64,000 nucleotides of DNA, from NCBI GenBank assembly GCA_052387695.1, contig JBQTIX010000002.1, positions 1 through 64,000 on the forward strand. The letters are read 5' to 3'. The notes below the pieces were generated by a model that made no database searches, had not been told where the DNA came from, and saw only the letters and a list, made by a program, of their open reading frames with translations. This document shows positions 7,607 through 16,598 of this stretch, piece by piece. The number at the start of each line of letters is the position of its first letter. Position 1 is the stretch's first letter. A program made the translations under genes and the position numbers. Source of the DNA: Panacagrimonas sp052387695 (GTDB lineage: Bacteria; Pseudomonadota; Gammaproteobacteria; Nevskiales; Nevskiaceae).

Positions 7607-10143
7607 GCACCCACCTGTACGCCGCTGGCCGTATTCCGTTTGACACCGTGGCGAGTCACGCGCTGGCGAGTGCCGACGCGGTGCTGAGCCGCTGGCTGCC
7701 CGATGGCAAGCGTCAGGGCCGGGAGTACGTGGCGCGGAACCCGACCCGCGCAGACCGCAAGGCCGGTTCGTTCAAGGTGAATACTCATACCGGCGAATGG
7801 GCGGACTTCGCGACGGGAGAATGCGGGGGCGATCTGGTGTCGCTGGTGGCGATGTTGAACGGCAGCAATCAGGGCGAGGCGGCGCGCGAGGTCGCGGAGT
7901 TCTTGAATCTGAGTGCGACGGTGGAAACCATGCCCGCGTCTGTTGCGAGACGGACGACGGATGATCCCGCGATGGTGTCGCCCGTTCCCGATGGCGCGCC
8001 AGCACCGAAGCGAGATCACATGCGATACGGCAAGCCTTCCACGACGTGGACCTATCGTGATGAGGAGGGTCGCGAGTTGTTCCACGTTTGCCGCTTCGAT
8101 CCACCTGGCGAGCGCAAGCAGGTTCTTCCGCTGACGCTGTGGCGAACGACTGACGGTGCGCTGCAATGGCGCTGGAAGGGAGCGCCGGAGCCGCGGCCGC
8201 TGTTCGGCCTGGATCGACTGGCGACGCTGCCCGATGCCCTGGTGGTGGTCTGCGAAGGCGAGAAGGCCGCGGACGCCGCGCAGCGGCTGATGCCGGACGC
8301 GGTATGCATCACTTCGCCCAATGGCGCGTCGGCGGCGTACAAGGCGGACTGGCGAGCGGCGGCGGGTCGCAAGTTGATCGTGTGGCCGGACGCTGATGCC
8401 GAGGGCACCCGCTACGCGGTGGACGTGGTGAGACTGACGCTGGCGGCCGGTGCAGCATCGGTGGCGGTGCTGGATGTGAAAGCACTGCGGTATGGCCATG
8501 AGTCCGCTTTGCCTGCCGGGTTCGATGCGGCGGACTTTGAAAGCGAGGGGCGTTATGTGGAGTCGCTGCGGGCAGCAATTCTTCGCGCGCCTGCTACCGC
8601 CCCGGAAATGACTGAGCTTGCGACAGCGACAGTTGCGACACCCGCGACACAACGAGCCGAAGCCGAATGGCCGGAACTGCTGCCGCTGGTGGAGAAAATC
8701 GAGGCGCTGCCGTACCCGGTGGACGCACTACCGCAGACGGTGCGCGCAGCGGTGGAAGAAGTGCTGGGCTTCTCCAAGGCCCCGGTGGCGATGGTGGCGT
8801 CTTGCGCGCTGTCGGCGCTGTCACTTGGCTTGCAGGCTCACGCGGACGTGAAGCGCGCGGAGCGGCTGACGGGACCGACCGGGCTTTTCCTGCTGACGAT
8901 TGCCGACAGCGGGGAGCGCAAGTCCACCTGCGATGGATTCTTCACGTCGGCGATCCGCGAGTATCAGGGGCAGCAGGCCGAAGCGGCGAAGCCGGTGATA
9001 CGGCAATTCCGCAGCGAGCTGGCGGCATGGGAAGCCAAGCGTAACGGCCTGCTGGATGCCATTCGCGCCGATGCAAAAAAAGGCGCGGACACCGGCAGCA
9101 AGGAAGTGCATCTGCATCAACTGGAAGACGACAGGCCGGAGCCGCCCCGGGTACCGCGCCTGATGTATGGCGACGCCACACCGGAAGCCCTGGCGTGGTC
9201 GCTGGCAAAGCAATGGCCATCGGGTGGCGTGGTTTCCGCCGAGGCGGGCATCGTGTTTGGCGCGCACGGCATGGGCAAGGACTCGATCATGCGGAACCTG
9301 GCCCTGCTGAACACCTTGTGGGATGGCAGCGCGCTGACCATCGACCGTCGCAAGGAGGACGGCAGCTTCACCGTGAAGGGGGCGAGGCTGACGGTGGCGC
9401 TACAGGTTCAGGAGGCCACGTTGCGGAGCTTCTTCGACCGCTCTGGTGCCTTGGCCCGTGGCACCGGCTTCCTTGCCCGATTCCTGGTGGCGTGGCCGGA
9501 TTCGACGCAAGGTAATCGGCTGTTCACCGAGCCGCCGGAACACTGGCCAGCGCTGGCAGCTTTTAACCGCCGCATGGCTGCGGTACTGGCGAATGCGGTG
9601 CCGGTGGATGACGGCGGGGAGCTGAATCCGCCGATGCTGCCGCTGGCACCGGACGCGAAAGCCGCGTGGGTGATGTTTCACGATGCCATCGAACGGGAAC
9701 TGCGTACCGGCGGCGAGCTGTACGACGTGCGCGACGTGGCCAGCAAGTGCGCGGATAACGCGGCGCGGCTGGCGGCTCTGTTCCAAGGCTTCGAGCACGG
9801 CGGTGGCGCGGTCGGGTTGGAAGCTTTCGAGTGCGCGAGCCGCATCGCGGCGTGGCACCTGCACGAAGCGCGCAGGTTCTTCGGCGAGCTGGCGCTGCCC
9901 GAGACACTGGCGAATGCCGCGCGGCTGGACGCCTGGGTGATCGCCTGGTGCAGACGCGAGCACACCTGCGTCGTGTCGCGCCGCGACCTGCAACGCTGCG
10001 GCCCCAATGGGCTGCGCGACAAGGCGGTGCTGGACGAGTCCCTGCGCGAGCTGACCACGGCCGGACGGGTTCGCCCTTCTGCGCAGGGCCGTCGCAAGGA
10101 CATCGAGCTGCGTCCTTCCCTGTTGCAGGGTGATTTGCCGTGA
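7603..10143 (+). CDS. Mobile-element primase/helicase-like protein (Toprim + DUF3987)
   Basis: An 846-residue element replication protein. The N-terminal ~110 residues resemble the CHC2-type DNA-primase entry domain (FKVNTHTGEWADFATGECGGD). A Toprim-like core follows, with VVVCEGEKAADAA (~205-220) and LIVWPDADAEG (~256). The second half is a DUF3987 ATPase-like domain with a P-loop-like ADSGERKST (~430) and GAHGMGKDS (~555). These proteins probably start or support replication of integrative elements and satellites. The gene starts at GTG within the stop of alpA and ends inside the start of the next gene, giving a tightly packed operon. Function is inferred from domain architecture. Confidence 0.82.
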   Translation: MSTHLYAAGRIPFDTVASHALASADAVLSRWLPDGKRQGREYVARNPTRADRKAGSFKVNTHTGEWADFATGECGGDLVSLVAMLNGSNQGEAAREVAEFLNLSATVETMPASVARRTTDDPAMVSPVPDGAPAPKRDHMRYGKPSTTWTYRDEEGRELFHVCRFDPPGERKQVLPLTLWRTTDGALQWRWKGAPEPRPLFGLDRLATLPDALVVVCEGEKAADAAQRLMPDAVCITSPNGASAAYKADWRAAAGRKLIVWPDADAEGTRYAVDVVRLTLAAGAASVAVLDVKALRYGHESALPAGFDAADFESEGRYVESLRAAILRAPATAPEMTELATATVATPATQRAEAEWPELLPLVEKIEALPYPVDALPQTVRAAVEEVLGFSKAPVAMVASCALSALSLGLQAHADVKRAERLTGPTGLFLLTIADSGERKSTCDGFFTSAIREYQGQQAEAAKPVIRQFRSELAAWEAKRNGLLDAIRADAKKGADTGSKEVHLHQLEDDRPEPPRVPRLMYGDATPEALAWSLAKQWPSGGVVSAEAGIVFGAHGMGKDSIMRNLALLNTLWDGSALTIDRRKEDGSFTVKGARLTVALQVQEATLRSFFDRSGALARGTGFLARFLVAWPDSTQGNRLFTEPPEHWPALAAFNRRMAAVLANAVPVDDGGELNPPMLPLAPDAKAAWVMFHDAIERELRTGGELYDVRDVASKCADNAARLAALFQGFEHGGGAVGLEAFECASRIAAWHLHEARRFFGELALPETLANAARLDAWVIAWCRREHTCVVSRRDLQRCGPNGLRDKAVLDESLRELTTAGRVRPSAQGRRKDIELRPSLLQGDLP

Positions 10144-10778
10144 TGCTCGCGCTACTGATCCAGAAAGGCGGCTTGCAGCGGCTGGCGACTGCGGGCGTGC
10201 CGAACGTGCAGCGGCGTGCTGTCGCAAATGTCGCGAGTGTCTCTGTCGCAACCCGGCCGACGGCCGCGACCATCCGGGACTGGTGGGAGGAACGCGCCGC
10301 GATCATGGAATTTGACGGGCGTCTGAGCCGGAGTGAAGCCGAGCGCGAAGCCTGGGTGCTGACGCTGGCGCAGTTTGGCCTGCCTGCGTCATACCGATTG
10401 CATCGAAGGAGTGAACGTCATGCCGCGGAAAAAACAGGCGGGCTATATCAAGGGCACCTTCACGCATCGACGAACGGAAGGCGATTACATGGGTGTTTTG
10501 CTGGACGCGGTGACGCTGGACGACTGGCGCGAAGTGGTCACTGCGACGGTGGCGGCCGCGAAGGTCGGCGACCCGTCCGCGCGCGTCTTGTTGGCGCAGT
10601 ATCTGGTAGGCAGGCCGGAGGCCAAAGCCCCGGCGCCTCTGACGGTGGTCGTGCAGCAGTTGTCCGGGCGCGATCCGCTTGTGGAGAGATTGGCGCATCA
10701 GCACATTCATCGGATCGAGTACCCCTCCGATGGCGATACGGGCTGGAAAGGCGCGACCAAGGATCGTGTGGCAGATGA
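10140..10778 (+). CDS. Small element protein; C-terminal part doubtful (overruns next gene)
   Basis: The start is GTG-ATG at 10140, overlapping the primase stop. The first ~85 residues look like a real small island protein (QKGGLQRLATAG, then DWWEERAAIMEFDGRLSR). After about 10,400 the frame runs for ~360 bases through the next gene in another phase and becomes rich in Gly, Arg and His, as out-of-frame GC-rich DNA does. In another phase a TGA lies at 10,412-10,414, right after the next gene's SD. The ancestral gene may therefore have ended there, before a small frameshift. Function unknown. Confidence 0.5.
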   Translation: MMLALLIQKGGLQRLATAGVPNVQRRAVANVASVSVATRPTAATIRDWWEERAAIMEFDGRLSRSEAEREAWVLTLAQFGLPASYRLHRRSERHAAEKTGGLYQGHLHASTNGRRLHGCFAGRGDAGRLARSGHCDGGGREGRRPVRARLVGAVSGRQAGGQSPGASDGGRAAVVRARSACGEIGASAHSSDRVPLRWRYGLERRDQGSCGR

Positions 10779-10884
10779 ATTGCGGTGGCTGGAAGCGGAG
10801 AAGCTGAAAGCGTCCGAAAGTGGCGGAAACGTAGACGGCGCAAGGGTTGTAGGCGAAATTCCCGCGTCGCGCGTGGTCGAGTAA
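10420..10884 (+). CDS. Hypothetical island protein (possible DNA-packaging/regulatory small protein)
   Basis: The ATG at 10420 is chosen because GAAGGAG lies at 10405-10411. The upstream ATG at 10375 has no comparable site and would extend into the previous gene. The protein has 154 residues with a basic start (PRKKQAGYIKGTF), a central helical part (DDWREVVTATVAAAKVGD), and a charged tail ending in VVE. No catalytic motif is visible. It sits between the primase and the zinc-ribbon gene on the same strand. I do not recognise the family with confidence. Confidence 0.72.
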   Translation: MPRKKQAGYIKGTFTHRRTEGDYMGVLLDAVTLDDWREVVTATVAAAKVGDPSARVLLAQYLVGRPEAKAPAPLTVVVQQLSGRDPLVERLAHQHIHRIEYPSDGDTGWKGATKDRVADELRWLEAEKLKASESGGNVDGARVVGEIPASRVVE

Positions 10885-10908
10885 GCCAAATGATTACGGG
10901 AAAATCAG

Positions 10909-11541
10909 ATGGGCGGACCGGGTAGCGGAAACCGTTGGCGTCACGGGGCGAAGGACACGGTGGAGGAATGCCGGGCCATAGACGTGCGTCGCTGGGCGCG
11001 TGAGGGCATTTTGCGGCCTGGGCACTGGGGCTGGTGGCAATGGACCCGCAACGGCGAGAACGTGGCGTCGATCCAGATGCGTGCTGAGGTCGGGCGCGTC
11101 CACCTGATCTATAGGCTCAGGCCGCATGGTGGCGAGTGGGAAGACCTGAGCTATCCCGTATCGCTGGAGCGGACAACCTGCCGCTACGGAGGATCGCGGA
11201 CCTGGTTCCGCTGTCCTGCGCAGGGCTGTGGGCGTCGGGTGGCGATGTTGTATTTGGCTGGACGCATTTTCGCTTGTCGGCATTGTCACCGGCTGGCCTA
11301 CGCCAGCGCGCGGGAAGGCGCGGGTGACCGGGCAGCGCGCCGGGCCGACAAGTTGCGCGTCAAGCTGGGATGGGAAGCTGGAATTCTCAACCCCCCGGGC
11401 GGCAAGCCGAAGGGGATGCGCTGGACTACATTCGCGAGGCTTGTAGGCCAAGCCCACCATCTGACCGATCAGTCGATGCGCGAAATGGTGCGCAAGTTCG
11501 GGTTGGAGCTTGAGGAGTGGGGCATCGACGACAGGGCTTGA
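10909..11541 (+). CDS. Zinc-ribbon protein of mobile elements
   Basis: A 210-residue protein that begins MGGPGSGNRW and has a four-cysteine zinc-ribbon-like centre (FRCPAQGCGRR ... FACRHCHRLAY, residues ~100-130). A basic C-terminal part follows. Proteins with this start and ribbon are common in genomic islands and prophages, but their role is not established. It is the last gene on this strand before an AT-rich stretch and a switch of gene direction, so it probably marks the right end of the island. Confidence 0.75.
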   Translation: MGGPGSGNRWRHGAKDTVEECRAIDVRRWAREGILRPGHWGWWQWTRNGENVASIQMRAEVGRVHLIYRLRPHGGEWEDLSYPVSLERTTCRYGGSRTWFRCPAQGCGRRVAMLYLAGRIFACRHCHRLAYASAREGAGDRAARRADKLRVKLGWEAGILNPPGGKPKGMRWTTFARLVGQAHHLTDQSMREMVRKFGLELEEWGIDDRA

Positions 11542-11569
11542 GCGTGGCGGTATTTTTGACGGTATGTGA

Positions 11570-11680
11570 GATTTATGGAATTAAATAAATCAATAAATAT
11601 TAAATATTTAATCGATTAATAGGCATTCCCGTGGGACGCCAATTTTCAATTCACCGAGGTCCGTAAGGGACCTTTGGATA
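11570..11680. other. AT-rich junction, probable right border of the island
   Basis: Bases ~11,570-11,650 are very rich in A+T, with an imperfect palindrome around AAATATTAAATATTT, in a window that is otherwise GC-rich. Just after it is a short hairpin, AGGTCC / GGACCT (11,657-11,673), followed by TT, which could be a weak terminator for the island operon. Genes on the left are mobile-element-like; genes on the right are ordinary backbone on the opposite strand. No direct repeat or tRNA end was identified, so an attachment site cannot be named. Confidence 0.5.
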
Positions 11681-11726
11681 TGTATTCGCCTTGCGAGAAC
11701 GGCCTCTGTCCGTGCGCCGAGGGTGG

Positions 11727-12203
11727 CTACGCGGTCGGCCAGCCGAATGGTCTGGAAGACATCGCAGCCGCAATGTCCCTGGCCTGCCGGTCCAGTTCCC
11801 CCCGCTGACCGTGCTTCTCTGTCGGCGGCGCGCCCATGAGCCCGACGATGTGCCGCATCATCTTGAGCACGGTGGTGAAACGATCCCCGCTGTAGCGCGG
11901 TATCACATGGATGTGAACGTGTGGCACCGACTGACTCGCGTCGCGTCCATCGTTGACCAGGAAATGCTGGGCCGCGCTGCCCAACGCCTGCTGCTGCGCC
12001 AGGGCGATGCGGTTGGCGATCTCCCAGAGGTGCGCGCGGGTCGGAGGATCGAGTTGCGCCAGCAGCGGTCGAGAGGTTCGCGGCACCACCAGCACATGTC
12101 CGCGTGCCAACGGATGGATGTCCATGAACGCAACGCAGACGGAGTCCTGGTGCACGAAGCTCGCAGGCGCTTGCCCGGCGATGATGCGATCGAAGACGCT
12201 CAT
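11727..12203 (-). CDS. HIT-family (histidine triad) hydrolase
   Basis: A 158-residue histidine-triad protein, probably a nucleotidyl hydrolase/transferase acting on adenylated or similar nucleotides in the cytoplasm. The triad is clear in VPHVHIHVIPRY near residue ~105, and the N-terminus SVFDRIIAGQAPASFVH is typical. The ATG at 12203 is chosen because it overlaps the stop of the upstream transporter gene (ATGA) and fits the family start. A longer upstream reading would run inside the transporter gene. Family assignment is firm, but the substrate is unknown. Confidence 0.9.
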   Translation of the reverse strand: MSVFDRIIAGQAPASFVHQDSVCVAFMDIHPLARGHVLVVPRTSRPLLAQLDPPTRAHLWEIANRIALAQQQALGSAAQHFLVNDGRDASQSVPHVHIHVIPRYSGDRFTTVLKMMRHIVGLMGAPPTEKHGQRGELDRQARDIAAAMSSRPFGWPTA

Positions 12204-13162
12204 GGGACCGGCGCAGGCTCCACGCCCGCCCGCGCCAGCCTGGCCGTGGAGAGCAGGAAGACGCCGCTCATCACCAGCGCCGTGCCGGCCACCTGCAGGC
12301 CGGTGATGGGTTCGGACAGCAGCCACCACGCGAGCACCAGAGTCGAGACGGGTCCGATCATGCCGGCCTGTGAGGCGTTGCCGGCGCCGACTCTCGCGAC
12401 GCCGAACATCGTGAGAAACACCGGCAGCACGGTGCACAGCGTGGCATTGACCAGCGACAGGCCCCACACGGGCGCCGCTTGTTGGAACAGCTGGGGCAGC
12501 GGGTAAAATAACAGGTACTGTGCGAGGCTCGCGACGGCGGACACGGTCATCGCCAGTGATACCAGTCGCAGCGTGCCCACGCGCCGGATCAGTTCGCCGG
12601 ACAGCAGCAGGTAGATCGCGTACAGCAATGCTGCGGCGAGCACGAACGACGAGCCCAGCACCACCGCGTCACCTCCCAGCGACACATCGTGCCAGAACAC
12701 CAGCACGATGCCGGCATAGGCAAAGGCCATCGATAGCCACTGGCGAGCGCTGACCCGACGCCGGTAGATCAGCACGCCGAGCAACAGCACGAACGTGGGC
12801 GTCAGGAACAGGATCAGCCGTTCCAGGCCGGCAGTGATGTACTGCAAGCCCATGAAGTCGAACATGCTGGACGCGTAATAGCCCAGCAGGCCCAGGGCCA
12901 TGATGCGGATCAGATCGCGCCGGTCCAGACGCGGTGCGCGATTCCAGCTCCACGCGGCGACCAGCATGAACACCGGCGCCGACAGCAGCATGCGCAGCGC
13001 GATCAGGGTGACGACATCGACGCCATGCCGGTAAAGCAGCTTGGCGACGACCGCCTTGGCCGAAAAAAACACCGCGCCGAGGGCGGCCAGCGCCAGACCG
13101 TTGAGATAGGCCGCGCGCGTGTGAAGCGCCTCGGGCGAGGCCCGGCGGAACGCGGTCGCCAT
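12200..13162 (-). CDS. EamA/DMT-family transporter
   Basis: A 320-residue membrane protein with about ten hydrophobic segments in two EamA repeats. The first starts at LNGLALAALGAVFFSAKAVV and the second around VVLGSSFVLAAALLYAIY. Such proteins export metabolites or amino acids across the inner membrane; the substrate cannot be read from sequence. It lies 3 bases downstream of a second EamA gene and is coupled to the HIT gene, so all three are probably one operon. Confidence 0.88.
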   Translation of the reverse strand: MATAFRRASPEALHTRAAYLNGLALAALGAVFFSAKAVVAKLLYRHGVDVVTLIALRMLLSAPVFMLVAAWSWNRAPRLDRRDLIRIMALGLLGYYASSMFDFMGLQYITAGLERLILFLTPTFVLLLGVLIYRRRVSARQWLSMAFAYAGIVLVFWHDVSLGGDAVVLGSSFVLAAALLYAIYLLLSGELIRRVGTLRLVSLAMTVSAVASLAQYLLFYPLPQLFQQAAPVWGLSLVNATLCTVLPVFLTMFGVARVGAGNASQAGMIGPVSTLVLAWWLLSEPITGLQVAGTALVMSGVFLLSTARLARAGVEPAPVP

Positions 13163-13165
13163 CGA

Positions 13166-14044
13166 TCAGGTCCTCTGTCCCAGCCACACGCCGATCGCGG
13201 CGAGCGCAAATCCCGCGCCGTCGTGCAGGGTGAATCGCGTACCCAGCATCACGCTCGCAAGCACCGCGGTCACCGGCGGAACCAGGTAGAACAGGCTGGC
13301 CACGCGACCCGCCGCACCGCGGCCGAGCAACCACAGATAGAGCAGAATTCCGGCGCAGGAGTTGATCAGGATCGCCCAGGCGATTCCGCCGAGCACGCGC
13401 GGCGTGGCGTGCAGGCTCAGGTGCTCGACGAACCACGCGAACGGCAGCAGCACGAGCAGCGAGATCGTCACCTGGATGACCATCGCCAAGCGTGTATCGA
13501 GCTCGCTGGCGTGGCGCTTCTGGTACAGCGTCCCGGCGCTCAGCGAGATCAGTGCGAGCACGGCGTAGACGTACGGGATTGAATCGCCTCCCGCATGCAG
13601 CTCCGGCCCGACCACCAGCAGAACGCCGCCCAGACCGAGTACCAGCCCCAACACGGCGGGAACGCGCAGCGCATCGCCGAGAAAAATCCGCGCACCAACA
13701 ACGGTCACCAGCGGCATCAGCCCGGTGATGAGCCCGGCCACGGCCGGCGGCACACCGGTCTTCATCGCCAGGTAGATGAACGTGAAGAACCCTGCTTGAA
13801 GGAGGATTCCGGCGATCGCCGCATGCACCATCGCCAGCGTCGCCGGCCTCGGCGCGGCGCGCAGCTTCAGCAGCAGGCCGATCAGCAGGGCCGAGCCGAG
13901 AAAGCGAACCACCGCCAGCGTGAACGGCCCGGTACCTTCCATTGCGAATCCGGCCGAGAGATAGCCCGTGCTCCACAAGAGCACGAAACACAGCCCGCCG
14001 AGCACGTCGGGGTTGGCGGCGGTCGCGGGGCGCGCGACGCTCAT
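13166..14044 (-). CDS. EamA/DMT-family transporter
   Basis: A 292-residue integral membrane protein with around ten transmembrane segments and the two-repeat EamA layout (VLGGLCFVLLWSTGYLSAGFAMEG at the start, a second repeat from about IPYVYAVLALISLSAGTLYQKR). The ATG at 14044 is preceded by AGGAG (AACAGGAGTGAATTCCG). With its neighbour it forms a tandem pair, perhaps a duplication or a heteromeric exporter. The substrate is unknown. Confidence 0.88.
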   Translation of the reverse strand: MSVARPATAANPDVLGGLCFVLLWSTGYLSAGFAMEGTGPFTLAVVRFLGSALLIGLLLKLRAAPRPATLAMVHAAIAGILLQAGFFTFIYLAMKTGVPPAVAGLITGLMPLVTVVGARIFLGDALRVPAVLGLVLGLGGVLLVVGPELHAGGDSIPYVYAVLALISLSAGTLYQKRHASELDTRLAMVIQVTISLLVLLPFAWFVEHLSLHATPRVLGGIAWAILINSCAGILLYLWLLGRGAAGRVASLFYLVPPVTAVLASVMLGTRFTLHDGAGFALAAIGVWLGQRT

Positions 14045-14301
14045 CGGAATTCACTCCTGTTGGTCATGGTCGGGAGGATATCGCGCGGGCTCGCGCGAGC
14101 CAGGTGCGGGGAGGGGGTGGCCCTGTCGCAAGCCTAACCCAGGTGGGACCAACCGCCGCAGGCACTCATGCCCTGTCCTTCGTCGCGTCATCGGCGCGGT
14201 CGTGGCCGCCTGCCATCCGCGAGCTTCTTCCTTCGACTGGCGTGGACAGGAGGTCAGAAGTCAAAGGGCCACGCGGACGTGAAATCAAGTCCGACAGGCT
14301 G

Positions 14302-14568
14302 CTAGGATGGAGCCTTGCCGCCACCCAGCAGCGTGCGTGCCATCTCGCCGACCCGGTCGTTCAGGAGCCGGATCGTTTCGTAGACGTTGCCGACTGTCTG
14401 GTCGTGAACCTCGCGGGCCGTGTTGACGGGCGTGGCGAGGGCATCGATTTTTTCCAGGATGTCGAACGGCATGCTGGCGATCGACCGATGAACCTGTTCG
14501 ACCGTGGTGGCACCGTCGTCGATCGCCTTCTGCACGATTTCCTGCAACTTGAGCAGTTTGTTGGTCAT
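14302..14568 (-). CDS. Small conserved protein coupled to mltD
   Basis: An 88-residue protein starting at ATG 14568, five bases after the mltD stop; a TTG at 14577 is a less likely start. It is predicted to be mostly helical (KLLKLQEIVQKAIDDGATT..., later ETIRLLNDRVGEMARTLL), soluble, without signal peptide or cysteines. The spacing suggests translation coupled to mltD. I know no function; a coiled-coil partner or scaffold role is only a guess. Confidence 0.7.
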   Translation of the reverse strand: MTNKLLKLQEIVQKAIDDGATTVEQVHRSIASMPFDILEKIDALATPVNTAREVHDQTVGNVYETIRLLNDRVGEMARTLLGGGKAPS

Positions 14569-14573
14569 GGGGA

Positions 14574-16277
14574 TCAACCGCTGGTTGGAACCTTGAGCTT
14601 CTGGCCGGCGCGGATGTAACTGGAGCGGCCGAGGCCATTGGCGGAGCGCAGGTCCCGGATCGAGACCTTGTAGGTTTTTGCGATGGAGGACAGCGTCTGG
14701 CCCGACCGGACCTTGTGCGTGCGAAAAGCCGCGGCGGACTTCTTCAGCAACGGACGACGCTCCGCTGCCACGGCCAGCGTCTCGGCCTGGGTCAGGCCCG
14801 GCTTGGATTCGCCGACGGCCACCGTCACCGGCCCCAGTCGACGTTCCTCGTGTGGCGGAACCTTGATGATCTGTCCTGCGCGGATCAGGCCGCGCTTGTT
14901 GAGGCCCGAGGCCGAGCGGATCGCGTCCTGGGTCACGCCATATTTCTTCGCGATGCGCGACAGGCTCTCGCCCTTCCTGACCTTGTGCAGAAGATAGTAG
15001 ACGCGCTGGCGGTCGAACCGCTGGTTTGCGCCCAGCGTGGAGTACGCCACTTCAAAGGTCTTGGCCGAGCCGGCCGGAACGCGGATCAGGTGTCCCGGCG
15101 GAACGTACAGCCTTCCTTCGATCACTTCCGGGCGATAAGCCGGGTTGAGCTTGCGGAACATCTCGTCATCGGCATTCGACAGGCGGCGCAAGGTCTCATA
15201 CGGAACGTAATGCTTGGTCTCGATCACCTCGAACTGGATGGATGCGTTGCGTTGAATCTCGCCGAAGTGACTCTTCCAGTTGCGCTCCACGTCGGAGGCG
15301 GCCAGGAACTCCGCGTAGAAATTGCGCGAGGCGAAGCCGAAGCGCTTGCCGTCGTAGCCCTTGATCAGGTCCGCGAGGTTGGTGCCGCCCGTTTCCGCCA
15401 GTCCCTTCGCGACGCCGCCGCGGCCGTGGTTGTACGCCGTCAGCGCCAGCGGCCAGCTACCGAGCATCGCGTAGTCGTCGCGCAGATGGCGCGCGGCGGC
15501 GTCGGTGCTGGTCCAGGGATCGCGCCGATCGTCCACCACCTCGTTGAGGCGCATGTAGATGCGCGCCGAGGATGGAATGAACTGCCACAGACCGGCTGCG
15601 CCGACCTTGGAATAGGCCTCGACGTTGAAGCTGGATTCCACCAGTGGCAGGCGCGTCAGACGCAGAGGCAACTGGTAGGAGCCGAACACGCTTTCCATCG
15701 CCGGAAGGTAATTGCCGGAGGTCTCCAGCGCCAGCTGGGTGCGCTCCTTGAGGCCACGCTGCGAGCGGACCTTGCCGATCGCCTTCTTGAAGCGCTGGTC
15801 GTCGTCGATGTCGGAATAGAGCTGGTAGACGCGCCTCGCCTCGCCGGTGAGCGCCTCCGGGTAGCCGCGCGACGCGTGTATCTGCGCCAGCAGCCGGTCA
15901 AAGCGCACCTGCGCCTGATTCTCCTCGGTGCGGCGCAGCTTGCGCAGCGAGTCCTCGTCCATCACGGTGGCCTGCGAGCGGAAATCCAGAACCTCGTAGA
16001 CCTTGTCCGGATAGTCCATCGAGTGGACCACGCTCTGATTCTCCGAATATTCCGAGAACACACGGGTCCAGAACCGCACATTGGGTTCGAGGATGGGATA
16101 GCGCGGGAACAGCGGATCGTCCGATTCCAATCTGGGCGACAGCTTCAGGGCCGGAGCGACCGGCGTCGGGGTGGCTTGCGGCGCGGCAGCCGGCTCCGGC
16201 TCCGACTGGGCACAGACCCATCCGCTGGATGCGGACGCCGCCAGCAGTAATCCCAGTACCGCGAAACGTCGCACCAT
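14574..16277 (-). CDS. mltD: Membrane-bound lytic murein transglycosylase D with LysM repeats
   Basis: A 567-residue peptidoglycan lyase that cleaves the MurNAc-GlcNAc bond in the periplasm. It has a signal peptide (VLGLLLAASASSGWVCAQ) with a cysteine at its end that could be a lipobox variant. The SLT catalytic domain contains LPLVESSF (catalytic Glu at ~214) and GLWQFIPSSAR. Two LysM domains at the C-terminus (HKVRKGESLSRIAKKYGV and HKVRSGQTLSSIAKTYKV) bind glycan. The ATG at 16277 is chosen because GGGAGAAG precedes it and the signal peptide begins there. The length fits the family. Confidence 0.93.
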   Translation of the reverse strand: MVRRFAVLGLLLAASASSGWVCAQSEPEPAAAPQATPTPVAPALKLSPRLESDDPLFPRYPILEPNVRFWTRVFSEYSENQSVVHSMDYPDKVYEVLDFRSQATVMDEDSLRKLRRTEENQAQVRFDRLLAQIHASRGYPEALTGEARRVYQLYSDIDDDQRFKKAIGKVRSQRGLKERTQLALETSGNYLPAMESVFGSYQLPLRLTRLPLVESSFNVEAYSKVGAAGLWQFIPSSARIYMRLNEVVDDRRDPWTSTDAAARHLRDDYAMLGSWPLALTAYNHGRGGVAKGLAETGGTNLADLIKGYDGKRFGFASRNFYAEFLAASDVERNWKSHFGEIQRNASIQFEVIETKHYVPYETLRRLSNADDEMFRKLNPAYRPEVIEGRLYVPPGHLIRVPAGSAKTFEVAYSTLGANQRFDRQRVYYLLHKVRKGESLSRIAKKYGVTQDAIRSASGLNKRGLIRAGQIIKVPPHEERRLGPVTVAVGESKPGLTQAETLAVAAERRPLLKKSAAAFRTHKVRSGQTLSSIAKTYKVSIRDLRSANGLGRSSYIRAGQKLKVPTSG

Positions 16278-16408
16278 CACCTGCTTCTCCCACTCACCCA
16301 ATGCCCACCATCGACCGTGCAACTCGCAAGGCAATTGGCATGCCGCGAGTCGAATAAGTATTTGATCCTAACGTCTAATACACGGATCATCAACGAAATG
16401 GTTGCATG

Positions 16409-16598
16409 GGTAGTGCATCAGTTTGGAATCCGTTCGCACCGAGTAGCGCCATTGCGCAGCAATGCCGCGTATCGAGGTGTCGGGCGTGCCCGATACGCAA
16501 CGCTTCCCTCGATACGCCCGCTGCGCGGCTACTCGGGACGTACGGGCCGGCGCTACTCGGGCCAAACGGGGTGCTGGAATTCAAACTGATGCATTACC
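16409..16598 (+). mobile_element. MITE-like element, copy A, with 8-bp target duplication
   Basis: A 190-base non-coding element that starts GGTAGTGCATCAG and ends CTGATGCATTACC, so the ends are inverted repeats. It is flanked directly by the 8-base duplication GTTGCATG at 16,401-16,408 and 16,599-16,606. The inside carries further inverted and tandem blocks (CTACTCGGGACG..., CGAGGTG...). Related copies are at 19,544-19,735 (inverted) and 53,062-53,271 (same orientation). There is no room for a transposase, so mobilisation must come from elsewhere in the genome. Confidence 0.88.

Noticed and set aside
10130..10315. 61-codon plus-strand frame
   Set aside because: Overlaps two better-supported genes in another phase and has no own SD.
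11640..11680. Attachment site at the island border
   Set aside because: No matching direct repeat was found at the left part of the island within the window, so an att call cannot be supported.
16409..16598. MITE copies read as short protein genes (MPRIEV... type frames)
   Set aside because: Similar peptides appear in several copies only because the DNA is repeated; inverted ends and target duplications explain it better.
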